Shown here one piece after another: positions 25,025 to 33,730 of a stretch of 64,000 nt of DNA. Position numbers and translations under genes: made by a program. Under the pieces are notes generated by a model that worked only from the letters and a program-made list of their open reading frames with translations, had not been told where the DNA came from and made no database searches. Numbering within the stretch: the first letter of the stretch is position 1; the number at the start of each line of letters is the position of its first letter. Source of the stretch: Anaerolineae bacterium (lineage in GTDB: Bacteria > Chloroflexota > Anaerolineae > Aggregatilineales > Phototrophicaceae); assembly GCA_020849765.1 (NCBI GenBank), contig JADLAY010000080.1:1-64000 (forward strand). The letters are read 5' to 3'.

Positions 25025-25294
25025 TCAGGCGCGACGAAGCAGACGCAGCAGCGCCAGCAGGATGACCGCGCCGATGAAGGCGACGAGCAGGCTGGACAGG
25101 TTGAGGCCCGTCACTGCCCCACCGACGCCGATGAAGTTGAGGACGAAACCGCCGATCAGGCCGCCGACGATGCCGACGATGATGTCGGTCAGCAGCCCCT
25201 GCGAGGCGTTCGTCTTCATGACCATGCTGGCGAGCCAGCCCGCAATGGCACCGATAATAATCCAGACCAGAATATTGACAGGATCTAAGTTCAT
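25025..25294 (-). CDS. GlsB/YeaQ/YmgE-family stress membrane protein, copy 1
   Basis: 89 residues from the ATG at 25294, which has AAAGGAG upstream; the 39 residues of extra frame before it are not coding-like. Three hydrophobic helices with Gly-rich faces: NILVWIIIGAIAGWLASMVM, IIVGIVGGLIGGFVLNFIGV and SLLVAFIGAVILLALLRLL, typical of the transglycosylase-associated family (PF04226). Members are small inner-membrane proteins induced by stress; a transglycosylase activity is not established. It is nearly identical to the next gene upstream (25454-25723), so the pair arose by tandem duplication. The two are separated by about 160 bases containing a hairpin. Confidence 0.9.
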   Translation of the reverse strand: MNLDPVNILVWIIIGAIAGWLASMVMKTNASQGLLTDIIVGIVGGLIGGFVLNFIGVGGAVTGLNLSSLLVAFIGAVILLALLRLLRRA

Positions 25295-25403
25295 ATCAAA
25301 AACTCCTTTTGCCCCCTGCGCATTTGGTGAAACAAATGTTCCCCACAAAGTAGTATGGCATAACTTTACGAAATTTACCACTAACCCCCTTTGACACGAA
25401 CAA

Positions 25404-25424
25404 CGCCCCACGATTTGTGGGGCG
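25404..25424 (-). terminator. hairpin terminator between the GlsB paralogues
   Basis: CGCCCCAC pairs with GTGGGGCG around a 5-base loop; on the reverse strand it is followed by TTGTTCG. It lies just after the upstream paralogue. Confidence 0.6.
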
Positions 25425-25453
25425 CTGTACGAGATGCGACTGTCGCGAGGCGC

Positions 25454-25723
25454 TTACGCGCGACGGAGCATACGCAGCAAAGCCAGCAGAATAACCGCGC
25501 CGATGAAGGCCACCAGAATGCTGCCGAGATTGAGGCCGGTGACCGCGCCACCGACACCGATCAGATTGAGCACAAAGCCGCCGATCAGACCGCCGACGAT
25601 GCCGACGATGATGTCGGTCAGCAGCCCTTGCGAGGCGTTCGTCTTCATGACGATGCTGGCGAGCCAGCCGGCAATGGCACCGACGATGATCCAGACCAGG
25701 ATGTTGATAGGATCGAGAACCAT
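25454..25723 (-). CDS. GlsB/YeaQ/YmgE-family stress membrane protein, copy 2
   Basis: 89 residues from the ATG at 25723, with GGGGAGA upstream; the longer in-frame start at 25876 is not supported. It has the same three-helix, Gly-rich layout as its neighbour (NILVWIIVGAIAGWLASIVM, IIVGIVGGLIGGFVLNLIGV, ILVAFIGAVILLALLRML) and differs at only about a dozen positions. Strong DNA-level identity over the coding part and little outside it indicates a fairly recent duplication or gene conversion. Each copy has its own ribosome site, and a hairpin follows this one, so the two may be expressed separately. Confidence 0.9.
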   Translation of the reverse strand: MVLDPINILVWIIVGAIAGWLASIVMKTNASQGLLTDIIVGIVGGLIGGFVLNLIGVGGAVTGLNLGSILVAFIGAVILLALLRMLRRA

Positions 25724-25907
25724 GGAATTTCTCCCCTTACGTGCATGTCCGGCGTCCCCATGAACGCGGACCGTGAGTATGTTTGGAGGATAGTTACAAA
25801 TCCTAACCGTCACATCCCCCAACCGACCCAATTGCGCCTGGGCCATCTCGCGCCTGACTGATTCACCACATGACATCCGTCGCGACGGCGCGCGTGCCGT
25901 CCGCCGC

Positions 25908-28900
25908 TCACGCTCGCCGCAGCGGCAGCGCCATGCAGCGCGGGCCGCCCATGCCTCGCACGAGTTCCGAGCCTTCGATTTCGAGCACTTCGATGCCGAG
26001 CGCGCGCATCGCCCGGTTAGTGTGCAGATTGCGGTCGTAGCTGATCACGCGGCCCGGCGCGATGGCGAAGACGTTGGTGCCGTCGGCGCCCTGCTCGCGA
26101 GCGGCGTAGCGGGCGTCGTTGTTGCCGGTGTTGACGACCGTCAGCGGCGCGGCGAATTCATCGCTCAGCAGCGTGTAGAAGCGCCGGTTCTCGCGGATCG
26201 GCAGCGCGACCAGTTCGCCGTCGCGTGTCAGCGTCGGCTCGTAGCGCTTGATGATCTCGATCTGATCCATCACGTCAGGATAGACGACGATCACCCCGTG
26301 CGCGATCACGGTGAAGACAGTATCCAGATGCATGTACTGGCGCGAGCTGGGGATAGTCACCTCGTAGACGCGCTGGACTTTGCCCGCCTGGAACAGCTTG
26401 CGCGCCAGCATCCCGACCGTCTCCGAGCGCGTGCGTTGGCTGCAGCCGATGACGACCGTCTCGTCGTTGAGCACCAGGATGTCGCCGCCCTCGATCGTGA
26501 ACGGCCTGCCCTCGTCCTCCTGCGCGCCGTAGACGATCTCGACCCCGGCGAACAGCGGGTGCCACTGGACGACCGCCTGCATGATCAGCGTCTCGCGCAC
26601 GCGGGCGTCGAACTGGGCCTTGCAGGCGACGTAGCCATCGCCGATCACGGCGCCGGGGTCGCGCGTGAAGTAGGCGTTCGGCACCGGGTCGGCCAGGAAG
26701 CCGGGCGCATCACCGCCCATGCCCTCGAACAACAGCGTCCGCAGTTCGCCTGGCCCGCAGCAATCGAGCAGGTGCGCGCTCATCTCCGGCGCGCCGCCCG
26801 CCCGGCAGATCCAGTCGATGGCGAGCGAGCGGGCGGGTTCGACGTTGAGGACGTCGTCGACGAGCTTGTCGAGATAGAGCACCTCAATGCCCTGGTCGCT
26901 CAGAAGCTGGCAGAAAGCATCGTGCTCAAGCTGCATCTTGCGCAGGAACGGGATGTCTTCGAACAGCAGCCGCGACTTGTTGCTCAGGTCGAGCAAATCG
27001 ATCTCGCTGCCGGGGCGATGCACGAGCACCGTCTGCAGCTGGCTGCACTCGGACGCCACTTGCGGGCGGATCGGCTCTGGCGCTCCGGCGGCGACCGGCG
27101 GCTCGGCGACCTCGCGCGTCGAGATGCGCGCCAGGAAGGCGTCGTTCGTGCTCGCTTCCGCGGCTGATCCGTCTGCCGCGAAGGCGCCGACCAGCGTGTG
27201 ATAGACGAACTCCGGCACGACGCGGAACGAGTACGGCATGTGGACGCGCTCGTAAAGACCATGCGCATCCTTGCCGAACGGCCCGATATTGACGACCGGG
27301 CAGTCGAGCGCGCCCATCTGGTCGAAGGCGAGCCGGTAGCCGTGATCGTAGAGCGGCATGTTGTCGATCAGCGCGGGCAGGTGATCGCGCACGGTCGGGT
27401 CGAGGCGCAGGTAGCTGATGTCGGCGATGTACGGGTAGAAGCCGCGCAGGCGGATCTGGCCGCTGGGGTTGACGTCCGGGTCGTCGAGCAGCGCCGCAAT
27501 CGCATCGACGATCGCGTGCGGCCCCGGCTGGATGTGCGGGTAGAACGGCGGCGCGAAGAAGACGATCACCGCCGGGCCGGTCAGCTCAGCCTCGCGCGCC
27601 AGCCGCGCCACGATCTGCTGGCTGATCTCTCGCGCGTCGCCCTTGTGCGTGGCCGCCGGGATCGCCAGCGTCTCGCCGCCCCCGCTGATCGAGCGCACGA
27701 GCGCATCCAGCCACTCGCCGAAGCTCGCCTCGCCCTTGGCGCCGAACCAGCCGCGCTTCTGGCGCACTCGTCGGCACAGGTCGGCGAAGTTGAGCACCGT
27801 CGGCGCGTACTGCTTGGGATGCGGCTCCTGCCCGCGGAAGGCCGCGAACTGGGCGTCGCGCTGTTCGAGCGCGCTCAGCAGCGCGGCGGATGCCTCCGCC
27901 TCCATCGTCTCCAGTGCCTGCGCCGGGGAGATGCTGTAGGTCAGCCAGTTGAAGTAGACGAACGCCTCCGCCGAGGTCTGCACGTTGTAGCTCGGCTTGA
28001 GGTCGCGCAGCTTGAGCGTGACCGGCGGCACCGCGACTTCGAGCGGCGTCTCGCCATCCGGCGACCAGCTATCGCTCAGGCGCGTGTTCAGGTTGAGCCG
28101 CCGCACGAGTTCCGCCGCGATCTGGTTCGCGTCGACGCCGCGGAACGGCTCGCCCACGTGCGTCGGATCGCCCAGGATGTAGAACGATGGCAGCAGCTTG
28201 CCGACGACGCCGGTGTAAATGTAGCGCTCCCAGTCGTCGCTCGCGCGCGGCGCGGTGTAATCCGTGTTGATGACGCCGATATAGTCGAGATCCTCCGCCA
28301 CGCGCAGCGCGATCAGGTTGGTCAGCGCACCGAGGATGCCCGCCGATTCGTTCTCTTCGTCCGGGCAGGCCAGCAGGAGCAGATTGCCGTCGAGTTCGTC
28401 CCGGTGGGCAGCGAAGTGCCGCATCAGCGCGATGTTGATCGCGAGGCCGCTCTTCATGTCGACCGAGCCGCGCCCGAACATCCAGACCGGCTCGCGCGCG
28501 CCGCCGTGACGCTGCCACGATTGCTCCAGGTCGCGCTTGACCTCGGCCGGGAGGCCCTGCGCCAGCCCGCGTTCGAGCGCCGCCCGCAGCCGCTCAGGAT
28601 CGCGTGCAATCGCCCCACCCTGCTCCGGGTCGAACGTCCTGAACTCGTCGATGCCGACGGTATCGTAATGCGCCATCAGCACGATCGTCCGCCGCGTCGG
28701 CGTCAAGCTGCGCAGCAGGCAGGCGACGTTATGTCGCCCATCCTCGACCGGCCACAATTCCGGCGCCAGACCGTCTGCGCCGCCCTCAGCCAGCAACCCC
28801 GCGATCAGGTGGGCGCAGGCGTTCTCGCCCTCGACGTCCGGGCTGATGGTCGAGACGGCCATCAGGCGCTCGGTCATGGCTTTGACGGTGGTGTACCAGC

Positions 28901-28922
28901 GTTCGGGTTCGAAGGCGATCAA
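25908..28922 (-). CDS. RocB-like M20 hydrolase fused to arginine deiminase
   Basis: 1004 residues from a TTG at 28922 with AAGGAG seven bases upstream; a GTG at 28973 would add 17 residues but has no site. Residues 1 to about 600 are an M20 metallohydrolase of the RocB type: VLMAHYDTVG (His85, Asp87), GRGSVDMKSGLA, PDEENES and a C-terminal FGKDAHGLYERVH. The metal ligands are intact. Residues about 620-1004 are an arginine deiminase: VLVHRPGSEIDLL, YFTRDPGAVIGDGYV, IGCSQRTRSE, RQYMHLDTVFTVI, and ELVRGMGGPRCMALPL with the nucleophile Cys996. Arginine deiminase turns arginine into citrulline and ammonia; RocB is an arginine-catabolism M20 protein of unproven substrate. The fusion suggests the M20 half frees arginine, or a related guanidino compound, for the deiminase. 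No other arc genes are adjacent. Confidence 0.92.
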   Translation of the reverse strand: MIAFEPERWYTTVKAMTERLMAVSTISPDVEGENACAHLIAGLLAEGGADGLAPELWPVEDGRHNVACLLRSLTPTRRTIVLMAHYDTVGIDEFRTFDPEQGGAIARDPERLRAALERGLAQGLPAEVKRDLEQSWQRHGGAREPVWMFGRGSVDMKSGLAINIALMRHFAAHRDELDGNLLLLACPDEENESAGILGALTNLIALRVAEDLDYIGVINTDYTAPRASDDWERYIYTGVVGKLLPSFYILGDPTHVGEPFRGVDANQIAAELVRRLNLNTRLSDSWSPDGETPLEVAVPPVTLKLRDLKPSYNVQTSAEAFVYFNWLTYSISPAQALETMEAEASAALLSALEQRDAQFAAFRGQEPHPKQYAPTVLNFADLCRRVRQKRGWFGAKGEASFGEWLDALVRSISGGGETLAIPAATHKGDAREISQQIVARLAREAELTGPAVIVFFAPPFYPHIQPGPHAIVDAIAALLDDPDVNPSGQIRLRGFYPYIADISYLRLDPTVRDHLPALIDNMPLYDHGYRLAFDQMGALDCPVVNIGPFGKDAHGLYERVHMPYSFRVVPEFVYHTLVGAFAADGSAAEASTNDAFLARISTREVAEPPVAAGAPEPIRPQVASECSQLQTVLVHRPGSEIDLLDLSNKSRLLFEDIPFLRKMQLEHDAFCQLLSDQGIEVLYLDKLVDDVLNVEPARSLAIDWICRAGGAPEMSAHLLDCCGPGELRTLLFEGMGGDAPGFLADPVPNAYFTRDPGAVIGDGYVACKAQFDARVRETLIMQAVVQWHPLFAGVEIVYGAQEDEGRPFTIEGGDILVLNDETVVIGCSQRTRSETVGMLARKLFQAGKVQRVYEVTIPSSRQYMHLDTVFTVIAHGVIVVYPDVMDQIEIIKRYEPTLTRDGELVALPIRENRRFYTLLSDEFAAPLTVVNTGNNDARYAAREQGADGTNVFAIAPGRVISYDRNLHTNRAMRALGIEVLEIEGSELVRGMGGPRCMALPLRRA

Positions 28923-29014
28923 CGATGCGCTCCTTGGTGTTGCAGATGCCTCTATTCTCGCATCATTTACCACTTTGCAATATGAGTAACCCGCGCGCTA
29001 GCTCGACCTTCAGA

Positions 29015-29563
29015 CTACGATTCGCAATTCGCCACCCAGGGATCTTCCCACGTCTCGACCGGCGGCCCGGCATAGCTCAACGACTGGATGAAAGCGACCA
29101 GTTCCGGCAAGCTGAGCCGCGTGAAGAAAACCACCTCGTGGCCAAAGGTGTCTTCGACCAGGACGATCGGATTGCCATTGACGAACAGATCGAGCTGGCC
29201 CGACCGCGACGGCACCCACTCGGCGTTGATCGCCAGCGTCTCGCGCACGGTGCCCGTATTATCCCAATCGGTGTTGTACGGCGCGATTGAGATGCCGACG
29301 TACGACAGACCGTCAGCGTCCGTGTACAGGATCCTGACCGGATTGTCGCTGCCGGAGTCGGGCGAGCACTGCGCGTCAAACGAGTCCATGCTGATGCGCA
29401 CGCTCAAGTCGTTTGCCTCTGCCGCCCACTCAGGCAAGAGATAGCCGTAGTACCCCGCATCCCTGAGCTGCTCGACGGTCAGATTGCGAAAATCGGGGCC
29501 GGGTGCCGTACAACCGACCGCCAGGAACATCGCCAGGAACACCATTGCTCGTCTGATGATCAT
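29015..29563 (-). CDS. putative lipoprotein of unknown function
   Basis: 182 residues. The N-terminus MIIRRAMVFLAMFLAVGCTA is a lipoprotein signal peptide whose lipobox LAVGC places the acylated Cys at residue 18. The mature part has no motif I recognise. It is beta-rich (NPVRILYTDADGLSYVGISI, QLDLFVNGNPIVLVED, HEVVFFTRLSLPELVAFIQS) and contains three further Cys that could pair. The protein would be anchored on the outer face of the membrane. It is followed on the same strand, after about 90 bases, by the RocB-deiminase gene; there is no functional clue linking them. A MITE-like element lies directly upstream. Confidence 0.75.
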   Translation of the reverse strand: MIIRRAMVFLAMFLAVGCTAPGPDFRNLTVEQLRDAGYYGYLLPEWAAEANDLSVRISMDSFDAQCSPDSGSDNPVRILYTDADGLSYVGISIAPYNTDWDNTGTVRETLAINAEWVPSRSGQLDLFVNGNPIVLVEDTFGHEVVFFTRLSLPELVAFIQSLSYAGPPVETWEDPWVANCES

Positions 29564-29584
29564 GTCGCCGCAACCTCGATCCTA

Positions 29585-29756
29585 GGCAGGGCTGTTGCAA
29601 AGTCAGAATTGCGCTGTCGTGCCCTCACCCTAAATCCCTCTCCCTGATGGAGAGGGACTTTTAAGAGCCGTTTTGGCCCCCTTCGCCCTAAGGGAGAAGG
29701 AGCTGGGGGATGAGGGTCATAGGCTATGGCAACTTCGCAGCAACCCTGCGATCCTA
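29585..29756. repeat. MITE-like element, CCCTCACCC family, copy 1
   Basis: The core has CCCTCACCCTAAATCCCTCT with the facing pair CCCTCTCC...GGAGAGGG and a second CTTC...GAAG hairpin. The ends GGCAGGGCTGTTGCAAAGT and its imperfect mirror in ACTTCGCAGCAACCCTGC form terminal inverted repeats. Confidence 0.6.
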
Positions 29757-29885
29757 CGCCTGCCGCCATGCACATCATAACAATTCAAGATTACGTCGGG
29801 CGGAAGTCGTCCGATTCTGGTTGCGAACAATTCGCCAGCTTGTGCGTATATGATCGTGTTCACATCGCCTACAGGGGACGCAACC

Positions 29886-31223
29886 ATGAACGAAGGGCGC
29901 AAACTCCGCACCTTCTACACGATTCTGCTGACGCAGGCCTTCTCGCAAATCGGCAGCCAGATGACCGGGCTGGCGATCGGCATCTGGCTCTATGCCGAGA
30001 CTGGCGAGGTCACGCCGCTGGCGACCATCGCGGCCATCAACATGCTGCCGCGCGTGCTGCTGGCGAATCTGACCGGCTGGGTGGCGGATCGTTTCGACCG
30101 GCGCATGATCATGGCGCTGGCGGACACGGGTGCGGCGCTCTGCACGCTCATCCTGCTGATCCTGTTCGCGACCGGTCTGTTCCAGGTCTGGCATCTGTAC
30201 GTGCTGGCCTTCATCCAGCAGACGTCGAACGCCTTCCAGGGCCCCGCTTACATGGCCTCCGTCACCATGCTGGTGCCGGATTCGCAGCGCGAACGCGCCA
30301 ACGCCGTCATGCAGTTGACTGGGCCGCTGGCGGGGTTGTTCGCCCCGGCGCTGACGGGCCTCGTCTACGCTGTCGTCAGCGTCACCGGCATCATGATCGT
30401 CGACCTGGTCACGTTCGCGGTCGCCATCACCGCTATGCTGCTGCTCCACATCCCGCGCCCGGCACAGACCGACGCGGGCAAGGCGCGCAGCGGCTCGTTC
30501 CTGCGCGAGCTGACCGGCGGCTTCTCCTACCTGTGGCAGTACAAGCCCTTGATCGCGCTCATGCTGTGCGCGGCGCTGATCAACTTCGTCGCGGTCGGCT
30601 TCAGCTCGATGCAAACGCCCTACCTGCTCGCGCGCACAGGCAGCGAGGTCACGCTCGGCCTCGTCTTGAGCGCCAGCAGCCTGGGCGCCATCGTCGGTGG
30701 CATCATCATCGGCGCCTGGGGCGGCACGCGCCCGCGCATCCACACCGTCATGCCGAGTCTGATCGCCTTTGGCATCTTCCTCGCCATCGTCGGCGTCGGG
30801 CGCACACCGGTCGTCCTGGCGGTGGCGTTGTTCTGCTTCATGGCCTGCCCGATGTTCATCAACGTCAGCCTCGTCTCGATGTTCCAGGCCAAGATCCCGC
30901 CGGACATGCAGGGGCGCGTCTTCGCTGCCATTACGCAGGTGGCGCTGGCCGTCAGCCCGATCTCGCCGCTGATCGTCGGCCCGCTGGCGGATCGTGTCTT
31001 CGAACCCGCCGTCGGCACGCCAGCCTGGGCGCCGTTCGCGCCGCTGGTCGGAAACAGCACCGGCGCGGGCATGGGCCTGATCATCGTCATTGGCGGTGTC
31101 GTGATGACCGTCTTCGCGATCGTGACCTATCTGCTGCCCGCGATCCGTCACATGGAGGCGAACATCCCGGATTACGCGCCGGTCGAAGTCGAGACCGTGC
31201 CGGAAGTCGCCGTCGCCAGTTGA
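29886..31223 (+). CDS. major facilitator superfamily transporter (EntS-like MFS_3 type)
   Basis: 445 residues from the ATG at 29886; an in-frame ATG at 29850 is possible. Twelve membrane helices can be traced. The first helix carries QAFSQIGSQMTGLAIGIWLY, and the loop after helix 2 reads LTGWVADRFDRRMIM, the MFS signature G-x-x-x-D-R-x-x-R-R. The second half repeats the pattern weakly (GGIIIGAWGGTRPRIH). Overall order matches the MFS_3 (EntS/MdrA-like) exporters. Members export siderophores, macrolides or other drugs; the substrate here cannot be inferred. Single gene, flanked upstream by a MITE-like element. Confidence 0.88.
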   Translation: MNEGRKLRTFYTILLTQAFSQIGSQMTGLAIGIWLYAETGEVTPLATIAAINMLPRVLLANLTGWVADRFDRRMIMALADTGAALCTLILLILFATGLFQVWHLYVLAFIQQTSNAFQGPAYMASVTMLVPDSQRERANAVMQLTGPLAGLFAPALTGLVYAVVSVTGIMIVDLVTFAVAITAMLLLHIPRPAQTDAGKARSGSFLRELTGGFSYLWQYKPLIALMLCAALINFVAVGFSSMQTPYLLARTGSEVTLGLVLSASSLGAIVGGIIIGAWGGTRPRIHTVMPSLIAFGIFLAIVGVGRTPVVLAVALFCFMACPMFINVSLVSMFQAKIPPDMQGRVFAAITQVALAVSPISPLIVGPLADRVFEPAVGTPAWAPFAPLVGNSTGAGMGLIIVIGGVVMTVFAIVTYLLPAIRHMEANIPDYAPVEVETVPEVAVAS

Positions 31224-31295
31224 GGCCACAGGTTCGGCTCGTGGACGGTCGCCCAATGATGAGAGCATGATGAGAACGCCGCCCAGGTTGTCATC

Positions 31296-31323
31296 TTGCA
31301 CCCTTCCCGTTCGCCGTTATGAT
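31296..31323 (+). promoter_or_regulatory. promoter of the DUF1801 gene
   Basis: TTGCAC (31296-31301), 16 bases, TATGAT (31318-31323), about 50 bases before the start codon. Confidence 0.5.
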
Positions 31324-31373
31324 GAAACGACGAAATGAGTCGTAAGTCATAAATCCGAATGAGGGAGATTCTC

Positions 31374-31847
31374 ATGAGCGCAGACAAGAGCACCACCAAG
31401 AAAGCCAGCACCAAGGCTAAAGCGTCCGACGGCTTCACCGCAGAGGAACGCGCCGCGATGAAGGAGCGCGCCAAGGAGCTGAAGGCGGAAGCCCGCGCGA
31501 GCAAGGACAGAGCGGCGGGCGAAGCGGACCTGCTCGCCAAGATCGCCGAGATGCCGGAACCGGATCACGGCATGGCCGAACGCATCCATGCCCTCGTCAC
31601 TGCCAACGCGCCGGGCCTGATGCCGAAGACCTGGTACGGCATGCCCGCCTACGCTGACAAAGACGGCAAGATCGTTTGCTTTTTCCAGCCCGCGTCCAAA
31701 TTCAACGCGCGCTACGGAACGTTGGGCTTCAACGACTCGGCCAACCTTGACGACGGCGCCATGTGGGCAACGTCCTTTGCACTGATCGAGTTGACTGCCG
31801 ACGCCGAGAAGAAGATCGTCGCCCTCGTCAGGAAAGCCGTGAGCTGA
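31374..31847 (+). CDS. DUF1801 (YdhG-like) domain protein
   Basis: 157 residues from the ATG at 31374, preceded by GAGGGAGAT; an ATG at 31359 overlaps that site. The first 50 residues are a highly charged Lys/Ala/Glu-rich helix (KASTKAKASDGFTAEERAAM) that may bind nucleic acid or stay flexible. The DUF1801 domain follows from about residue 55: ERIHALVTANAPGLMPKTWY, then GMPAYADKDGKIVCFFQPAS and YGTLGFNDSANLDDGAMWATSFALIEL. DUF1801 proteins have a frataxin-like fold; a few are proposed iron chaperones, but most are uncharacterised. Single gene with its own promoter. Confidence 0.85.
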   Translation: MSADKSTTKKASTKAKASDGFTAEERAAMKERAKELKAEARASKDRAAGEADLLAKIAEMPEPDHGMAERIHALVTANAPGLMPKTWYGMPAYADKDGKIVCFFQPASKFNARYGTLGFNDSANLDDGAMWATSFALIELTADAEKKIVALVRKAVS

Positions 31848-32012
31848 CGGGCGTTTACCCACCAAAACGAGCATCACAATCCGGCCCGCGCGCGCCATAT
31901 AGCAAAATGCGCGCGGTACCATGCAGACCTCGGTTTCTGGTACTTTAGCCGAGTCCACGATTGGCCTACACTGGCACTATCGCATACGAGCCAGTGAGGG
32001 AGAATCAATAAG

Positions 32013-32486
32013 GTGGAAGCACGGCTAGACTACAGCACCATTTCGCCGGAAGCGATGCGCGCGATGAACGGTTTGGAGCGCGTCGTCCGCGCCTCGTCGC
32101 TGGAACCGGCGCTGCTCGAGCTCGTCCGGCTGCGCGCGTCACAGATCAACGGCTGCGGATACTGCGTCGACATGCACAGCAAGGACGCCCGCGCCAAGGG
32201 CGAAACTGAGCAGCGCCTCTACGCCCTGAGCGTCTGGCACGAGACGCCCTTCTACGATGAGCGCGAACGTGCGGCGCTGCTGTGGACGGAGAACCTGACG
32301 CTGATTTCCGAGACGCACGTTCCGGACGAGGTTTACGAAGAAGTGCGCCGCCACTTCAGCGAAAAGGAACTGGTCGAGCTGACCCTGGCCGTCGTCCTGA
32401 TCAACGGTTGGAATCGTTTCGGCATCTCGTTCCGCGATGTGCCCGGCTCGTATGAGCCTGAACAGCCGGTCGCCGCGACATCATAA
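32013..32486 (+). CDS. AhpD-like carboxymuconolactone decarboxylase-family protein
   Basis: 157 residues from a GTG at 32013. The AhpD core motif is intact: ELVRLRASQINGCGYCVDMH, then SKDARAKGE, giving the CxxC pair and the downstream His. WHETPFYDERERAALLWTE is the typical family continuation, and LTLAVVLINGWNRFGISFR ends the domain. Members with this motif are small alkylhydroperoxidase-like disulfide reductases that remove peroxides, acting as trimers or hexamers. The residues for peroxidase chemistry are present, so antioxidant activity is likely. Single gene; a hairpin terminator follows before the EamA gene. Confidence 0.92.
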   Translation: MEARLDYSTISPEAMRAMNGLERVVRASSLEPALLELVRLRASQINGCGYCVDMHSKDARAKGETEQRLYALSVWHETPFYDERERAALLWTENLTLISETHVPDEVYEEVRRHFSEKELVELTLAVVLINGWNRFGISFRDVPGSYEPEQPVAATS

Positions 32487-32506
32487 ACCAGATTGCATAA
32501 CCGCAG

Positions 32507-32544
32507 CTCAGGGGTGACAATGCGGAAGCACCCCTGAGATTATT
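32507..32544 (+). terminator. hairpin terminator after the AhpD-like gene
   Basis: CTCAGGGGTG (32507-32516) pairs with CACCCCTGAG (32529-32538), followed by ATTATTC. The T tract is weak. Confidence 0.6.
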
Positions 32545-32590
32545 CTTGAGCGCGATTTGTTCGACCGCTAACGAAAGCAGCCGGCAACCT

Positions 32591-33550
32591 ATGAAACGTG
32601 AATGGCTCTTCTTCTGGCTCGTCGCCCTGATCTGGGGATCGTCGTTCTTGTTCATGCGCATCGGTGTGGAAGAAGTGCCGCCCGCGCAGATCGCGTTCAC
32701 GCGCACCGGCATCGCCGCGGTCTGCATGAACATCGTCCTGCTGCTGACGCGTCGGCGCTACCCGTCCAATCTGCAAACGTTCCTGCTGCTGATGCTGCTC
32801 GGCGTCGTCAATACCGGCCTGCCCTTCGCGCTGCTGGCCTGGGGTGAGCAGACCGTCGAAAGCGGCATGACCGGCGTCCTCCAGGCGATCACGCCCGTGT
32901 TCGCCGTCGTCATCGCCCATTTCGCTTTCGCCGACGAGCGCATCACGCCGATGAAGATCCTTGGCGTGGTCGTCAGTTTCAGCGGCATCCTCGTGCTGAC
33001 GAGCCGCGACCTGACGAGCGGCAGCGGCCTGGGCAGCGACCTCAGCGGCGAGATCGCGATCCTGATCGCGTCGCTCTGCTACGGCATCGGCACCAACTTC
33101 AGCCGCAAGATGATCCAGAAACGGGCGCCGGATACGGTCGTCGTCGCCGCCGTCACCATGATCGGCGCGGCCCTGGCGACCTTGCTGCTGACCCTCGGCC
33201 TGCCGCTGCTGGGCGAACGCGCACCGGTCAGCTACGCCAGCCTGAGCGGCGACATCCTGCAAATCATGCTCGTGCTTGGCTTCTTCAATACGTTCATCGC
33301 CTACCTGATGTTCTACAAGGTGATCGCCGGTCTCGGCGGGGCTCGTGCCTCGATGGTGACCTACGTCATCCCGGTCATTTCGGTCGCGCTGGGCGCATTG
33401 TTCCTGGATGAACTGATCGACGGCACGCTCCTGATCGGCTCGGCGTTGATCCTGGCGGGCCTCGTGCTCGTCAACGGCTGGCTCAAGCCGCTGCTGGTGC
33501 GGCTCGGCTACCCGGCGAAGGGCCATCCGCAGCACGCCGCAGGGGATTAG
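32591..33550 (+). CDS. EamA/DMT-superfamily transporter
   Basis: 319 residues from the ATG at 32591; the in-frame start at 32546 adds a non-hydrophobic stretch and is less likely. Ten membrane helices in two EamA repeats: WLFFWLVALIWGSSFLFMRI opens the first, with the conserved W-G-S-S-F, and IAILIASLCYGIGTNFSRKM opens the second. PVFAVVIAHFAFADERITPM and PVISVALGALFLDELIDGTL are the matching E-containing segments at the ends of the repeats. DMT transporters move metabolites such as amino acids out of or into the cell; the substrate is not predictable. A MITE-like element follows directly after the stop codon. Confidence 0.9.
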   Translation: MKREWLFFWLVALIWGSSFLFMRIGVEEVPPAQIAFTRTGIAAVCMNIVLLLTRRRYPSNLQTFLLLMLLGVVNTGLPFALLAWGEQTVESGMTGVLQAITPVFAVVIAHFAFADERITPMKILGVVVSFSGILVLTSRDLTSGSGLGSDLSGEIAILIASLCYGIGTNFSRKMIQKRAPDTVVVAAVTMIGAALATLLLTLGLPLLGERAPVSYASLSGDILQIMLVLGFFNTFIAYLMFYKVIAGLGGARASMVTYVIPVISVALGALFLDELIDGTLLIGSALILAGLVLVNGWLKPLLVRLGYPAKGHPQHAAGD

Positions 33551-33724
33551 TTGAGGCGTGGTCAAAATTCAGTTTCCCTCTGCCTGCCCTCAACCCCCGC
33601 CCCTTCTCCCTTGGGGAGAAGGGGAGAAAACTCGCCTCTGTACGTCCCTCTCCATCAGGGAGAGGGATTTAAGGTGAGGGCAAAAAGGCCAACAAAGGCT
33701 CATAACGAACAATGACCACCTCTC
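33551..33724. repeat. MITE-like element, CCCTCACCC family, copy 2
   Basis: 174 bp. Ends TTGAGGCGTGGTCA and TGACCACCTCTC form terminal inverted repeats. The core has CCCTTCTCC...GGAGAAGGG and CCCTCTCC...GGAGAGGG hairpins. It ends six bases before the stop codon of the MocR gene and begins right after the stop of the EamA gene. Confidence 0.7.
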
Positions 33725-33730
33725 GATTGG

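Noticed and set aside
27198..28985. 595-codon open frame on the + strand
   Set aside because: It lies antisense to the RocB-deiminase fusion and reads as Arg-rich, low-complexity protein with no motif. Long antisense frames are common in GC-rich DNA.
29775..31301. 508-codon reverse frame across the MFS gene
   Set aside because: Antisense shadow rich in Arg, Asp and Gln, no recognisable pattern.
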